Shown here: positions 8,613-16,040 of the stretch, one piece after another
Layout: the number at the start of each line of letters is the position of its first letter
Numbering within the stretch: position 1 is the stretch's first letter
Source: Ruegeria denitrificans
GTDB taxonomy: Bacteria > Pseudomonadota > Alphaproteobacteria > Rhodobacterales > Rhodobacteraceae
Reading direction: 5' to 3'
NCBI RefSeq assembly: GCF_001458295.1
Contig: NZ_CYUD01000011.1
Span: 83,536-147,535 of the forward strand
DNA length: 64,000 bases
The notes under the pieces: generated by a model
Databases searched by the model: none
What the model was told of the DNA's origin: nothing
The model's input: only the letters and a program-made list of their open reading frames with translations
Translations under genes and position numbers: made by a program

Positions 8613-9002
8613 ATGGAAAATGGGATCGGTTTCTTCGATATAGTCTGGTCAATCTTCTGGTTATTCCTGATGGTTGCCTGGTTCTGGGTGATGATTTCGG
8701 TTGTTGCCGATGTCTTTCGCTCAAAGGACCTGAGTGGGGGTGGCAAAGCGTTGTGGATCGCCTTTGTAATCCTGATCCCCTGGTTGGGCGTGCTGTGCTA
8801 TCTCATTGTGCGCGGGGACAAAATGCACCAGCACAGTGTTGAGACCATGAATCAGATAGAAGAGGCCCAGAAGGATTATATCCGCTCGGTCGCGAGCGTG
8901 TCCTCTGCAGATGAAATTGAACGGCTTGCGGCGCTTAAGGGAAAAGGCCACCTGACGGATGAGGAATTCGCCGCGCAAAAAGCCAAGATCCTCGCGGGCT
9001 GA
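8613..9002 (+). CDS. Small membrane protein with PLDc_N-type segment and C-terminal SHOCT motif
   Basis: A 129-residue protein started at the ATG at 8613; the frame runs further upstream but that part lacks family features. Two membrane helices at about residues 8-35 and 45-68 (IVWSIFWLFLMVAWFWVMIS; ALWIAFVILIPWLGVLCYLIV) resemble the anchor of cardiolipin synthase-like PLDc_N domains. The C-terminus (DEIERLAALKGKGHLTDEEFAAQKAKIL) is a clear SHOCT motif, a short helical domain common on small bacterial membrane proteins and thought to mediate oligomerisation. No enzyme domain is present, so this is not a phospholipase. Role unknown. Confidence 0.85.
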   Translation: MENGIGFFDIVWSIFWLFLMVAWFWVMISVVADVFRSKDLSGGGKALWIAFVILIPWLGVLCYLIVRGDKMHQHSVETMNQIEEAQKDYIRSVASVSSADEIERLAALKGKGHLTDEEFAAQKAKILAG

Positions 9003-9030
9003 CCGATCGCGACCCTTTTGAAATTTGAAC

Positions 9031-9062
9031 CAGCCGGGGTGCGCCCCGGCTGTCTTCATTTT
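9031..9062 (+). terminator. Intrinsic terminator for the SHOCT-protein gene
   Basis: A perfect 9-bp stem with a TGCG loop (CAGCCGGGG at 9031-9039, CCCCGGCTG at 9044-9052) is followed on the plus strand by TCTTCATTTT. It lies 29 bp after the plus-strand stop and abuts the stop of the convergent reductase gene, so it may act in both directions. Confidence 0.75.
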
Positions 9063-9520
9063 GCAAAGACGTCAGCCAGAATTGCACCAAGCGATGATGC
9101 GTCCTGATCGGTGAACGCGTCCGGCTGGTCACTGTCGATGTCAAACACCGCAATCACTTCGCCAGATGCGTCCCGCACTGGTAGCACCAATTCTGATCGG
9201 GTAGACGAGGCGCAGGCGATGTGACCCGGAAACGCCTCGACATCCGGGACAAGCTGCACCTCGCCTGTCCGCGCGGCAGCACCGCAGACACCCCGGTCAA
9301 AGGGGATCACCAGACAGCCGTGACCGCCCTGATAAGGACCGATTTTCAACAGACCGGGCTGGGTCACACGGTAAAACCCGGTCCAGTCGAACCGATCATC
9401 GGCGTGATGCACCTCGCAGGCAATCGTCGCCATCAAGGCGACCTGATCCGTTTCACCCTCAGTCAGGGCGGCGATGGTCTTGGCAAGCGTGTCGTAATCG
9501 GCGGTCATGGTCGTGCTCAT
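9056..9520 (-). CDS. msrC: GAF-domain free methionine-(R)-sulfoxide reductase
   Basis: A 154-residue single GAF domain matching the fRMsr family. The three family cysteines can be seen: GGHGCLVIPF, then DRGVCGAAAR ten residues on, then HIACASSTRSELVLPV. The preceding WTGFYRV and IGPYQGG motifs also fit. The enzyme reduces free methionine-R-sulfoxide in the cytoplasm, part of oxidative-damage repair. The ATG at 9520 was chosen; a GTG at 9541 and an ATG at 9508 are alternatives and no strong ribosome binding site decides. It stands alone on the minus strand between the SHOCT gene and the thiolase gene. Confidence 0.85.
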   Translation of the reverse strand: MSTTMTADYDTLAKTIAALTEGETDQVALMATIACEVHHADDRFDWTGFYRVTQPGLLKIGPYQGGHGCLVIPFDRGVCGAAARTGEVQLVPDVEAFPGHIACASSTRSELVLPVRDASGEVIAVFDIDSDQPDAFTDQDASSLGAILADVFAK

Positions 9521-9562
9521 TGGCAGGGATTTAGTTGGCACTATTCGGAAAAAGCCTAAGCG

Positions 9563-10735
9563 TCAAACGCGTTCAATTGCGATGGCGGTGCCCTCGCCGC
9601 CGCCGATGCAGATGGCGGCCACCCCGCGTTTGAGGTTCCGCTTTTCCAGCGCATTGAGCAGAGTGACCATGATCCGCGCCCCTGACGCGCCGATCGGATG
9701 CCCCAATGCGCAGGCACCGCCGTTCACATTCACCTTGTCGCGCGGCAAGCCCATTTCGTGCATAAACGCCATGGGTACGACGGCAAAGGCCTCGTTCACC
9801 TCCCACAGGTCGACGTCATCTTTGGACCAGCCGATGTTCGACAGTAGCCTCTGCGCTGCCGGGACCGGCGCGGTCGTGAACAGGCCCGGAGCCTGCGCGT
9901 GGCTGGCATGGCCAACGATCCGCGCACGCACGGTCAAACCCTGCGCTTCGGCTGCGTCGGCCGAAGCCAGCAGCAATGCGGCTGCCCCGTCAGAAATGGA
10001 CGATGAATTGGCCGCCGTGACCGTGCCCTCTTTACGAAAAGCAGGTTTCAGGGTTGGGATTTTGTCTGGCCGCGCGGATTGCGGCTGTTCATCCTGGGCA
10101 AAAGTGACTTCGCCCTTGCGGGTTTTGGTTGTGACCGGTGTGATCTCATCCGCAAAAGCCCCGCTTGCCTCTGCAGACAGGGCGTTCGAGAGGGATTGCA
10201 GCGCATATTCGTCCTGCGCCTCGCGGGTAAATTGATAGGCTTCGGCACAATCTTCGGCAAAGGTGCCCATCAGGCGTCCTTTGTCATAGGCGTCTTCGAG
10301 CCCATCCAGAAACATGTGATCGACCACCTGACCATGCCCGATGCGTGCGCCGCCACGCATTTTCGGCAGCAGATACGGGGCGTTGGTCATACTTTCCATG
10401 CCGCCCGCGATCATCGTATCCGCGTGACCCAGTGCAATTTGGTCAAAAGCCATCATCGCGGCCTTCATGCCCGACCCGCACATCTTGTTCAGGGTTGTTG
10501 CAGGCACCTCTTCACCCAGCCCTGCCGCGAACCCGGCCTGTCGCGCCGGTGCCTGGCCTTGCCCTGCGGGCAGAACGCAGCCCATCAGGACTTCGTCCAC
10601 GGTTTCAACGCCTGCACCCTGCATCGCAGCGCGAATGGCAGACCCGCCCAATTCAGCGGCTGCAATGCCGTCGAACATACCCTGAAATCCACCCATGGGC
10701 GTCCGCGCCGCGCCCGCGATAACAACCTGTTTCAT
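9563..10735 (-). CDS. Acetyl-CoA C-acyltransferase (thiolase)
   Basis: A 390-residue thiolase of full family length. The nucleophilic cysteine is in NKMCGSGMKAAM near residue 88. The substrate-binding GGMESMTNAPYL, the histidine motif NVNGGACALGHPIGASG and the C-terminal CIGGGEG with the second active-site cysteine are all intact. The enzyme condenses or cleaves acetyl-CoA units. Biosynthetic acetoacetyl-CoA formation (PhaA-like) and degradative beta-ketothiolase roles cannot be separated by sequence alone. It has no operon partner: the next minus-strand gene starts 43 bp downstream and is unrelated, and upstream is a divergent gene. AGGAGGAT precedes the ATG. Confidence 0.92.
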   Translation of the reverse strand: MKQVVIAGAARTPMGGFQGMFDGIAAAELGGSAIRAAMQGAGVETVDEVLMGCVLPAGQGQAPARQAGFAAGLGEEVPATTLNKMCGSGMKAAMMAFDQIALGHADTMIAGGMESMTNAPYLLPKMRGGARIGHGQVVDHMFLDGLEDAYDKGRLMGTFAEDCAEAYQFTREAQDEYALQSLSNALSAEASGAFADEITPVTTKTRKGEVTFAQDEQPQSARPDKIPTLKPAFRKEGTVTAANSSSISDGAAALLLASADAAEAQGLTVRARIVGHASHAQAPGLFTTAPVPAAQRLLSNIGWSKDDVDLWEVNEAFAVVPMAFMHEMGLPRDKVNVNGGACALGHPIGASGARIMVTLLNALEKRNLKRGVAAICIGGGEGTAIAIERV

Positions 10736-10836
10736 CGCGATGATCCTCCTTTTTCACCTTCGATGGATACCGAATGGTAAGATTTGTCGTCTAGCGTATT
10801 TCTACCAATGAATTTCATATTAGAGGACCGTCGCGC

Positions 10837-11175
10837 ATGGCTTTGACCAGCTCAACGACCGACGCAACCCAGATTATCAAGGTGCATTCCGACCGGATAG
10901 ATGCAGCTATGGCCATCCAGTTCAAGGAAGACATGCGCAATCAGGCCGAAGGCGGCGCTACGCGCGTGGTGCTGGATCTGACCAGCGTTGAATTTATCGA
11001 TTCAAGCGGGCTGGGCGCCATCGTCGCAGCGATGAAACAGCTTGGAAATGACCGCAGGCTGGATCTTGCAGGACTGCACCCCTTTGTTGAAAAGGTGTTC
11101 CGGCTGACCCGCATGGACACTGTGTTCAAACTGTACCCGACGCTGGATGATGCCCTGTCGGCCACCGCAGACTGA
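10837..11175 (+). CDS. STAS-domain anti-sigma factor antagonist
   Basis: A 112-residue SpoIIAA/RsbV-like protein. The phosphorylation site sits in VEFIDSSGLGAIVAAMK at about residues 51-67, with Ser preceding SGLGA. In partner-switching systems the dephosphorylated antagonist binds an anti-sigma kinase and frees a sigma factor or other target. The adjacent gene (26 bp downstream) encodes just such a kinase-like protein, so the two form a pair. No PP2C phosphatase or sigma factor gene is nearby. Assignment of fold is firm; the controlled target is unknown. Confidence 0.9.
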   Translation: MALTSSTTDATQIIKVHSDRIDAAMAIQFKEDMRNQAEGGATRVVLDLTSVEFIDSSGLGAIVAAMKQLGNDRRLDLAGLHPFVEKVFRLTRMDTVFKLYPTLDDALSATAD

Positions 11176-11201
11176 CCCTTTTGACCATCTGAATAGGCGC
11201 G

Positions 11202-11648
11202 ATGCCCATGCATAACGGCAAGTGTTTAGATCTGAGCTTCGCAGCAACCGAGTCTGAGGCCAGCGCCGGTATCGCGCAGCTCAGTCAAAGGCTGTCGGCG
11301 CAGGGGCTTCCGACGCACAAGGCGGGCGATGTGAAAATTGCGCTAGCCGAAGCAATCAACAATGTGATTGAACACGCCTACGCCGACATTACCCCGGCTA
11401 AAGTGAAGGTCAGATGCCGTCTGCATCAGAACTGGCTTGAGATTCTGATCTCGGACACAGGCAACCCGCTGCCTGGGTTTCGCGTACCCGATGGTATCCC
11501 GGCATCGTTGGGCTCGACGATCGACGAATTACCCGAGGGTGGGTTCGGTTGGTTTCTGATTCATGAACTGACCAGCGATATCCGCTATGAACGCAGCAAT
11601 GGATGCAATCGGCTGTCATTGCGCTTTGACTTTCCTAAACCTTCCTAG
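11202..11648 (+). CDS. RsbW-like ATP-binding anti-sigma factor kinase
   Basis: A 148-residue HATPase_c_2 protein. The N-box is visible as ALAEAINNVIEHAYAD around residues 47-62, the G1 box as ISDTGNPLPGF near 84-95 and the G2 box as LPEGGFGWFLIHEL near 109-122. Such proteins phosphorylate a STAS partner and hold a sigma factor or another protein inactive. It follows the STAS gene by 26 bp, which argues for co-transcription. ATGs at 11202 and 11208 are both possible starts. No target gene is linked here. Confidence 0.9.
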   Translation: MPMHNGKCLDLSFAATESEASAGIAQLSQRLSAQGLPTHKAGDVKIALAEAINNVIEHAYADITPAKVKVRCRLHQNWLEILISDTGNPLPGFRVPDGIPASLGSTIDELPEGGFGWFLIHELTSDIRYERSNGCNRLSLRFDFPKPS

Positions 11649-11859
11649 TGGCCAAAAATCGTCACAATAAGGCCCAGATCGAACCATTGTAGCGCCGCAA
11701 ACACAGGGCAAAACAGTATCTGTAGCTCAGATAGCTTCCCTCGGCGCCGAGTATCACAGCCCCCACCCAGTGAACGGCGCCGAGGAACTTCCCACGGATT
11801 TGACTAGACAACCCCGGACCGCGCGATACCTTCGGCGCGTTCTATCGGGGAAAAATGTC

Positions 11860-13437
11860 ATGCGGAATTTTCACACACCGGGCCGATCCGAAGTTCTGGC
11901 GACTGAAGGGATGTGCGCCACGTCGCACCCGCTGGCTGCGAAGGTGGCCGTGGACATTCTTGCCCAAGGTGGTAACGCCATGGATGCCGCGATCGCCGGG
12001 GCGGTTCTGTTGGGTATTTGCGAACCTCAGATGACTGGGCTGGGCGGCGATTGTTTTGTACTGTACAACCGCGCGGGCGAGGATCAGGTACGCGCCCTGA
12101 ACGGATCAGGTCGTGCGCCAGCAGCAGCCGATGCGGAAAAACTGCGAGCACAAGGGCTGACGACGGTGCCCTTGAACACGGCGGACGCTGTAACCGTCCC
12201 CGGCGCGATCGATGCCTTCTGTCACTTGGCAGAAACCGAAGGCAAGCTCGGGTTAGATGCGATTTTGCACCCTACTATTCACTATGCTGAATCCGGCGTT
12301 CCGGTTGCCCCAAGGGTGGCGCTTGACTGGAAAATCGGAGCGGCCACTTTGCAGGGGTCCGCGCGGACGCAATACCTGATCAATGACACCGCACCCGAAG
12401 TTGGGCAGATCTTCCGTTCCCCCGGTCAGGCCGAGGTTCTGCGCCAGATTGCCCGCAACGGCCGAGACGCGTTTTATTCCGGCGACATTGCCGACGACAT
12501 GATTGCCGCACTTACCCAACTGGGCGGCACCCACACTGCCGAGGATTTTCTGGCCACCGCCTGCACCGAAACCCAGCCTGTCATCGGCAACTACAACGGG
12601 CTGGAACTGGTCGAGCATCCGCCGAACGGTCAGGGTGCCACGGCCATCTTGCTTCTGAATATCCTCAAGAACTTTGATCTTGCCAGCATGGACCCGTTCG
12701 GTGCGGAGCGACTGCATCTTGAAGCCGAGGCCTCGAAACTTGCCTATGACGCCCGAAACCGTTTCATTGCCGATCCCGACCATACGACTCATACGGATCG
12801 GTTCACGGATCAGGATGTGGCCGACAGGCTGGCCGCGCTTATTGATCCCAAACGCGCCATGCCTGCGGCGGCCCCGCTGACCGAAGCCATCCACAAGGAT
12901 ACCGTCTATATCACCGTGGTGGATCGGGACAGGATGGCGGTGTCGCTGATCTACTCCATCTTTCACAGTTTCGGCTCGGGGATTGCGTCCGAGAAATACG
13001 GCATCCTGTTACAGAACCGAGGCGCAGGCTTTACCCTGCAATCAGGTCACCCGAATGAACTGGGTGGCGGCAAACGCCCCATGCACACGATCATTCCCGG
13101 GCTCTTGAAGCAGAACGGCCGTGTGCTGATGCCATTCGGCGTGATGGGCGGCGCGTATCAACCGACCGGCCACGCCAGATTTGTATCAAACCTGATCGAC
13201 CATAAGCTGGGTCTTCAAGCCAATATCGACGCCCCACGTGCCTTTGCTGACAATGGCATATTGAAACTGGAGCGCGGAATTTCGCCCAGCACCACCCAAC
13301 AATTGTGTGATTTTGGGCATATTGTCGAACGTCCAGAAACCCCACTGGGTGGTGCCCAAGCCATTCGAATCTATGAAGATGGCATTTTGCAGGGTGCAAG
13401 TGACCCGCGAAAAGACGGAATCGCCCTTGGATATTGA
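11860..13437 (+). CDS. Gamma-glutamyltransferase family protein (Ntn-hydrolase)
   Basis: A 525-residue protein from the ATG at 11860, with GGGG upstream; an in-frame upstream extension to 11770 has no family similarity. It starts with the GGT signature (GMCATSHPLAAKVAVDIL, GGNAMDAAIAGAVLLG). The autoprocessing site should be the Thr in KDTVYITVVDRD, aligned with the nucleophile of E. coli GGT (TTHYSVVD), although the two residues after it differ. There is no obvious signal peptide, so it is probably cytoplasmic like the YwrD/cephalosporin-acylase branch. It may hydrolyse gamma-glutamyl amides or related acyl compounds. It stands alone, convergent with hspQ. Confidence 0.87.
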   Translation: MRNFHTPGRSEVLATEGMCATSHPLAAKVAVDILAQGGNAMDAAIAGAVLLGICEPQMTGLGGDCFVLYNRAGEDQVRALNGSGRAPAAADAEKLRAQGLTTVPLNTADAVTVPGAIDAFCHLAETEGKLGLDAILHPTIHYAESGVPVAPRVALDWKIGAATLQGSARTQYLINDTAPEVGQIFRSPGQAEVLRQIARNGRDAFYSGDIADDMIAALTQLGGTHTAEDFLATACTETQPVIGNYNGLELVEHPPNGQGATAILLLNILKNFDLASMDPFGAERLHLEAEASKLAYDARNRFIADPDHTTHTDRFTDQDVADRLAALIDPKRAMPAAAPLTEAIHKDTVYITVVDRDRMAVSLIYSIFHSFGSGIASEKYGILLQNRGAGFTLQSGHPNELGGGKRPMHTIIPGLLKQNGRVLMPFGVMGGAYQPTGHARFVSNLIDHKLGLQANIDAPRAFADNGILKLERGISPSTTQQLCDFGHIVERPETPLGGAQAIRIYEDGILQGASDPRKDGIALGY

Positions 13438-13461
13438 CGACAGGTGTCTGCCCTAGGGAAC

Positions 13462-13788
13462 TTAGTTCAGATGGAAGTGAAGCGGATAAGCACCGTCTTC
13501 AAACGGGCCGAACATGTCGGGGATGTCGGGGTGTTCAACCGGTTCACCCGACTGGTCAGCAATCAGGTTTTGTTCAGAAACATAAGCAACATAGAAGGAT
13601 TGGTCGTTTTCTGCCAACAGATGATAAAACGGCTGATCCTTGATGGGGCGGCTGTCCTCTGGAATGGCCTGATACCATTCTTCTGTGTTCGAAAACTCGG
13701 GGTCCACGTCGAAAATCACCCCTCGGAAGGGATGTTTTTTATGTCGGACAACTTGTCCCAGGCCGTACTTGGCGTTTGTCTTAAGCAT
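13462..13788 (-). CDS. hspQ: Heat shock protein HspQ (hemimethylated-DNA-binding-like)
   Basis: A 108-residue protein matching the YccV/HspQ family along its length, with KYGLGQVVRHKKHPFRGVIFDVDP at the N-terminus and YHLLAENDQSFYVAYVSEQNL in the middle. In E. coli, HspQ is a heat-inducible specificity factor for the Lon protease and was earlier described as binding hemimethylated oriC DNA. The gene is convergent with the GGT gene, 24 bp apart, and divergent from the AEC transporter gene. Confidence 0.9.
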   Translation of the reverse strand: MLKTNAKYGLGQVVRHKKHPFRGVIFDVDPEFSNTEEWYQAIPEDSRPIKDQPFYHLLAENDQSFYVAYVSEQNLIADQSGEPVEHPDIPDMFGPFEDGAYPLHFHLN

Positions 13789-13868
13789 TGTCTATGCCCC
13801 CATTGAACTTACTACCTCTTTCCGGGCCAAAATGCCAATCATTGATCCAAAAATAAGGGAAACAGTCT

Positions 13869-14750
13869 GTGAACCTCTTGCTGACAGTGTTCGAAATCGT
13901 GGCGCCGGTTTTTATTCTGGCAGGGATTGGTTTCACCTGGGTCAAGCTTGGATTCGAGTATCGACTGCAGTTCGTCACCCGCTTTGCCATGACCCTTGCT
14001 GTGCCCAGCCTGATCTTTGTGGCTCTGATGCAAACCGACATTCCGGGCGGCGATCTTTCCCGTTTCACCGTCGCATCGGTTTTTGCCCATCTGGCAATTG
14101 CAGCTGTGTTCTGGCTGATCGTGCGTGGGCTGAAACTTGAACAGCGCACCTATCTTTCGCCACTGATTTTCGGAAATACCGGCAACCTGGGCCTGCCCTT
14201 ATGTATTTTCGCCTTTGGGCAAGCAGGGCTAGGCTATGCGGTGATTTTCCTGTCGGTTACGGCGTTGTTTTCGTTCACTTATGGTATCTACCTGGTGGCG
14301 GGAAAAGGTGCTTTCGGCAAAGTCGTGCGCGAGCCGATGGTCTGGGCCACCTTACTGGGCGCATTGTTTTTGTGGCGTGGGTGGCAAACGCCCCTGTTTC
14401 TGACCAACACTTTGGAATTGCTGGGACAGATGGCCGTACCCTTGATGCTGATAACCGTGGGCGTGGCAGTGGCACGTCTGACAACGCATCGACTAAGCCA
14501 GGCGGTCTGGTTGTCGCTTCTGAAGCTAGGTGTCTGTTTCGCACTGGGTTGGGTTGTAGCGCTTGTTTTCAAACTGGAATCCGTGGCTTTTGGCGTTTTG
14601 GTCCTTCAGATGTGCACCCCGGTGGCGGTGACCTCGTACCTGCTGGCCGAGCGGTTCAAGGCCGATGCGGACGCGGTTGCTGGGATGGTCATGGTCTCAA
14701 CGGCCCTGTCAGTGGGCGCGTTACCATTAATTCTAGCTATTGTTCTGTAG
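13869..14750 (+). CDS. AEC family auxin-efflux-carrier-like transporter
   Basis: A 293-residue integral membrane protein with about ten hydrophobic helices, read from a GTG at 13869. The N-terminus (LLTVFEIVAPVFILAGIGF) and central FGNTGNLGLPLCIFAFG match the AEC/malonate-transporter family, where the Asn-Gly-Leu-Pro stretch marks the transport core. The C-terminal half repeats the fold (MCTPVAVTSYLLAERF). Family members carry organic acids or related anions across the inner membrane; substrate unknown. No operon partner is evident. Confidence 0.88.
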   Translation: MNLLLTVFEIVAPVFILAGIGFTWVKLGFEYRLQFVTRFAMTLAVPSLIFVALMQTDIPGGDLSRFTVASVFAHLAIAAVFWLIVRGLKLEQRTYLSPLIFGNTGNLGLPLCIFAFGQAGLGYAVIFLSVTALFSFTYGIYLVAGKGAFGKVVREPMVWATLLGALFLWRGWQTPLFLTNTLELLGQMAVPLMLITVGVAVARLTTHRLSQAVWLSLLKLGVCFALGWVVALVFKLESVAFGVLVLQMCTPVAVTSYLLAERFKADADAVAGMVMVSTALSVGALPLILAIVL

Positions 14751-14810
14751 CGATTGTGATTTCCTAAACGCTCAATCTGCGCTAGAATAAAGAAAAAAGG
14801 CACGAGGCAC

Positions 14811-15392
14811 ATGAGCAGAATTCTTATCGTACTCTTCGGGGTGCTGCTTCTGGCATCCTGCGGGGGTGGCTCCAAACAGCCCCCCAGCAAACTGAATGAC
14901 GCGTGCAGCATTGCGCGCGAACGGCCTGACTATATGAAGGCCTTCAAAAGCACTGAGCGGAAATGGGGCGTCCCAGTTCACGTTCAAATGGCGACGATCT
15001 ATCAGGAAAGCCGCTATAAACACGACGCGCGCACACCGCATAATTACGTTCTGGGTGTAATCCCGATGGGCCGCCAAAGCAGCGCCTATGGATTCAGCCA
15101 GGCGCTGGATGGTACTTGGGATGAATATCAGAAAGAAACCGGCAAGCGGCGAGCCAAGCGGGATCGTATCCGTGATGCGTCGGATTTCATCGGCTGGTAT
15201 ATGAACAAAAGCTACCAGCGGAACGGTATTCACCCCTCCGACACCCGCAACCAGTACTTAGCTTATCACGAGGGCCACACCGGTTACGCCCGGGGCAGCC
15301 ATTATAGCAAAACCTGGTTGCTGAATGTCGCCAATGACGTGGACGCGCGCGCCAAACTATATCAGGCGCAGCTGTCAGGGTGCCGCTTCTGA
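14811..15392 (+). CDS. Lytic-transglycosylase-like lipoprotein
   Basis: A 193-residue lipoprotein: the signal peptide ends in LLLASCGGG, a lipobox with Cys at residue 17. The mature part resembles an SLT-type lysozyme fold, with MATIYQESRYKHDAR carrying the likely catalytic Glu, then SAYGFSQALDGTWDEYQKE matching the family's GlyPheXGln region, and NQYLAYHEGHTGYARG near the end. It probably acts on peptidoglycan from the inner face of the outer membrane. Relatives are common in Rhodobacteraceae, mostly uncharacterised. It ends 12 bp before the convergent lolA stop. Confidence 0.85.
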   Translation: MSRILIVLFGVLLLASCGGGSKQPPSKLNDACSIARERPDYMKAFKSTERKWGVPVHVQMATIYQESRYKHDARTPHNYVLGVIPMGRQSSAYGFSQALDGTWDEYQKETGKRRAKRDRIRDASDFIGWYMNKSYQRNGIHPSDTRNQYLAYHEGHTGYARGSHYSKTWLLNVANDVDARAKLYQAQLSGCRF

Positions 15393-15399
15393 TCTGAAC

Positions 15400-15433
15400 G
15401 CGGGTCAGCGATTGCCTGACCCGCTTCTTTTCG
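15400..15433 (+). terminator. Intrinsic terminator of the lipoprotein gene, overlapping the lolA 3' end
   Basis: GCGGGTCAG (15400-15408) pairs perfectly with CTGACCCGC (15416-15424) around a 7-nt loop, and TTCTTTTC follows on the plus strand. The hairpin lies inside the last codons of the convergent lolA gene. Confidence 0.7.
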
Positions 15434-16001
15434 CCTTGGTAAACAGGTCTCGGCTCAGATTGCTATCTATGTCCAGCTGACCCAGCAGAACGGTTGTCTG
15501 ACTGCCCGCATTGTCATGGATCACCCATTTGCGCAGCTCGACCGGGTTGTCAGTAAACATCAACTCAATCCGACCGGACTCGGGGTTTTTCGGATCCTGA
15601 GCGGTGACAACGGTGGCCGTACCGTCGAAGTCATGGGCCACAACCATATTCGCCTGCCCCAGATTCACGTTGCGCGCCAACACCAGTGACAGCGGCGTTC
15701 GCTTCAGCGGGTATTGCTCGGGTGGCTGGTTCGACTTCGGGTCAAAGATTTGCACCGTGCCCGTATTGGCCAGAACAACAGCGCTGTTTGGCGGGTCATA
15801 TTCAAACCGCATCTTACCCGGTCGCTGCATCCATAACTTGCCGGTGCTTAACGAGCCATCGTCATTGACCTGAGTGAAGGTCGTTTCAACAGTTTTCAGA
15901 CCGTTGAGGTAATTGGATATCTGCGACAATGGCAGTTTGTCGGCGGCCCAGGCAGCAGGTGCGGCCAGAGTCAAAGCAAGGGCAAAAGCAATCTGTTTCA
16001 T
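15405..16001 (-). CDS. lolA: Outer-membrane lipoprotein carrier protein LolA
   Basis: A 198-residue periplasmic protein with a signal peptide (IAFALALTLAAPAAWAAD, cleavage near residue 19). The LolA features are clear: ISNYLNGLKTVETTFTQVNDDGS, then GKLWMQRPGKMRFEYDPP, the region around the conserved Arg that opens the hydrophobic cavity. LolA takes lipoproteins released by LolCDE across the periplasm to the outer membrane. It lies 39 bp after ftsK on the same strand, an order common in alphaproteobacteria. Confidence 0.9.
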   Translation of the reverse strand: MKQIAFALALTLAAPAAWAADKLPLSQISNYLNGLKTVETTFTQVNDDGSLSTGKLWMQRPGKMRFEYDPPNSAVVLANTGTVQIFDPKSNQPPEQYPLKRTPLSLVLARNVNLGQANMVVAHDFDGTATVVTAQDPKNPESGRIELMFTDNPVELRKWVIHDNAGSQTTVLLGQLDIDSNLSRDLFTKAKRSGSGNR

Positions 16002-16040
16002 AAGACCCAGATAAGCTTTCTGCCCTTGTTATTAAATATC

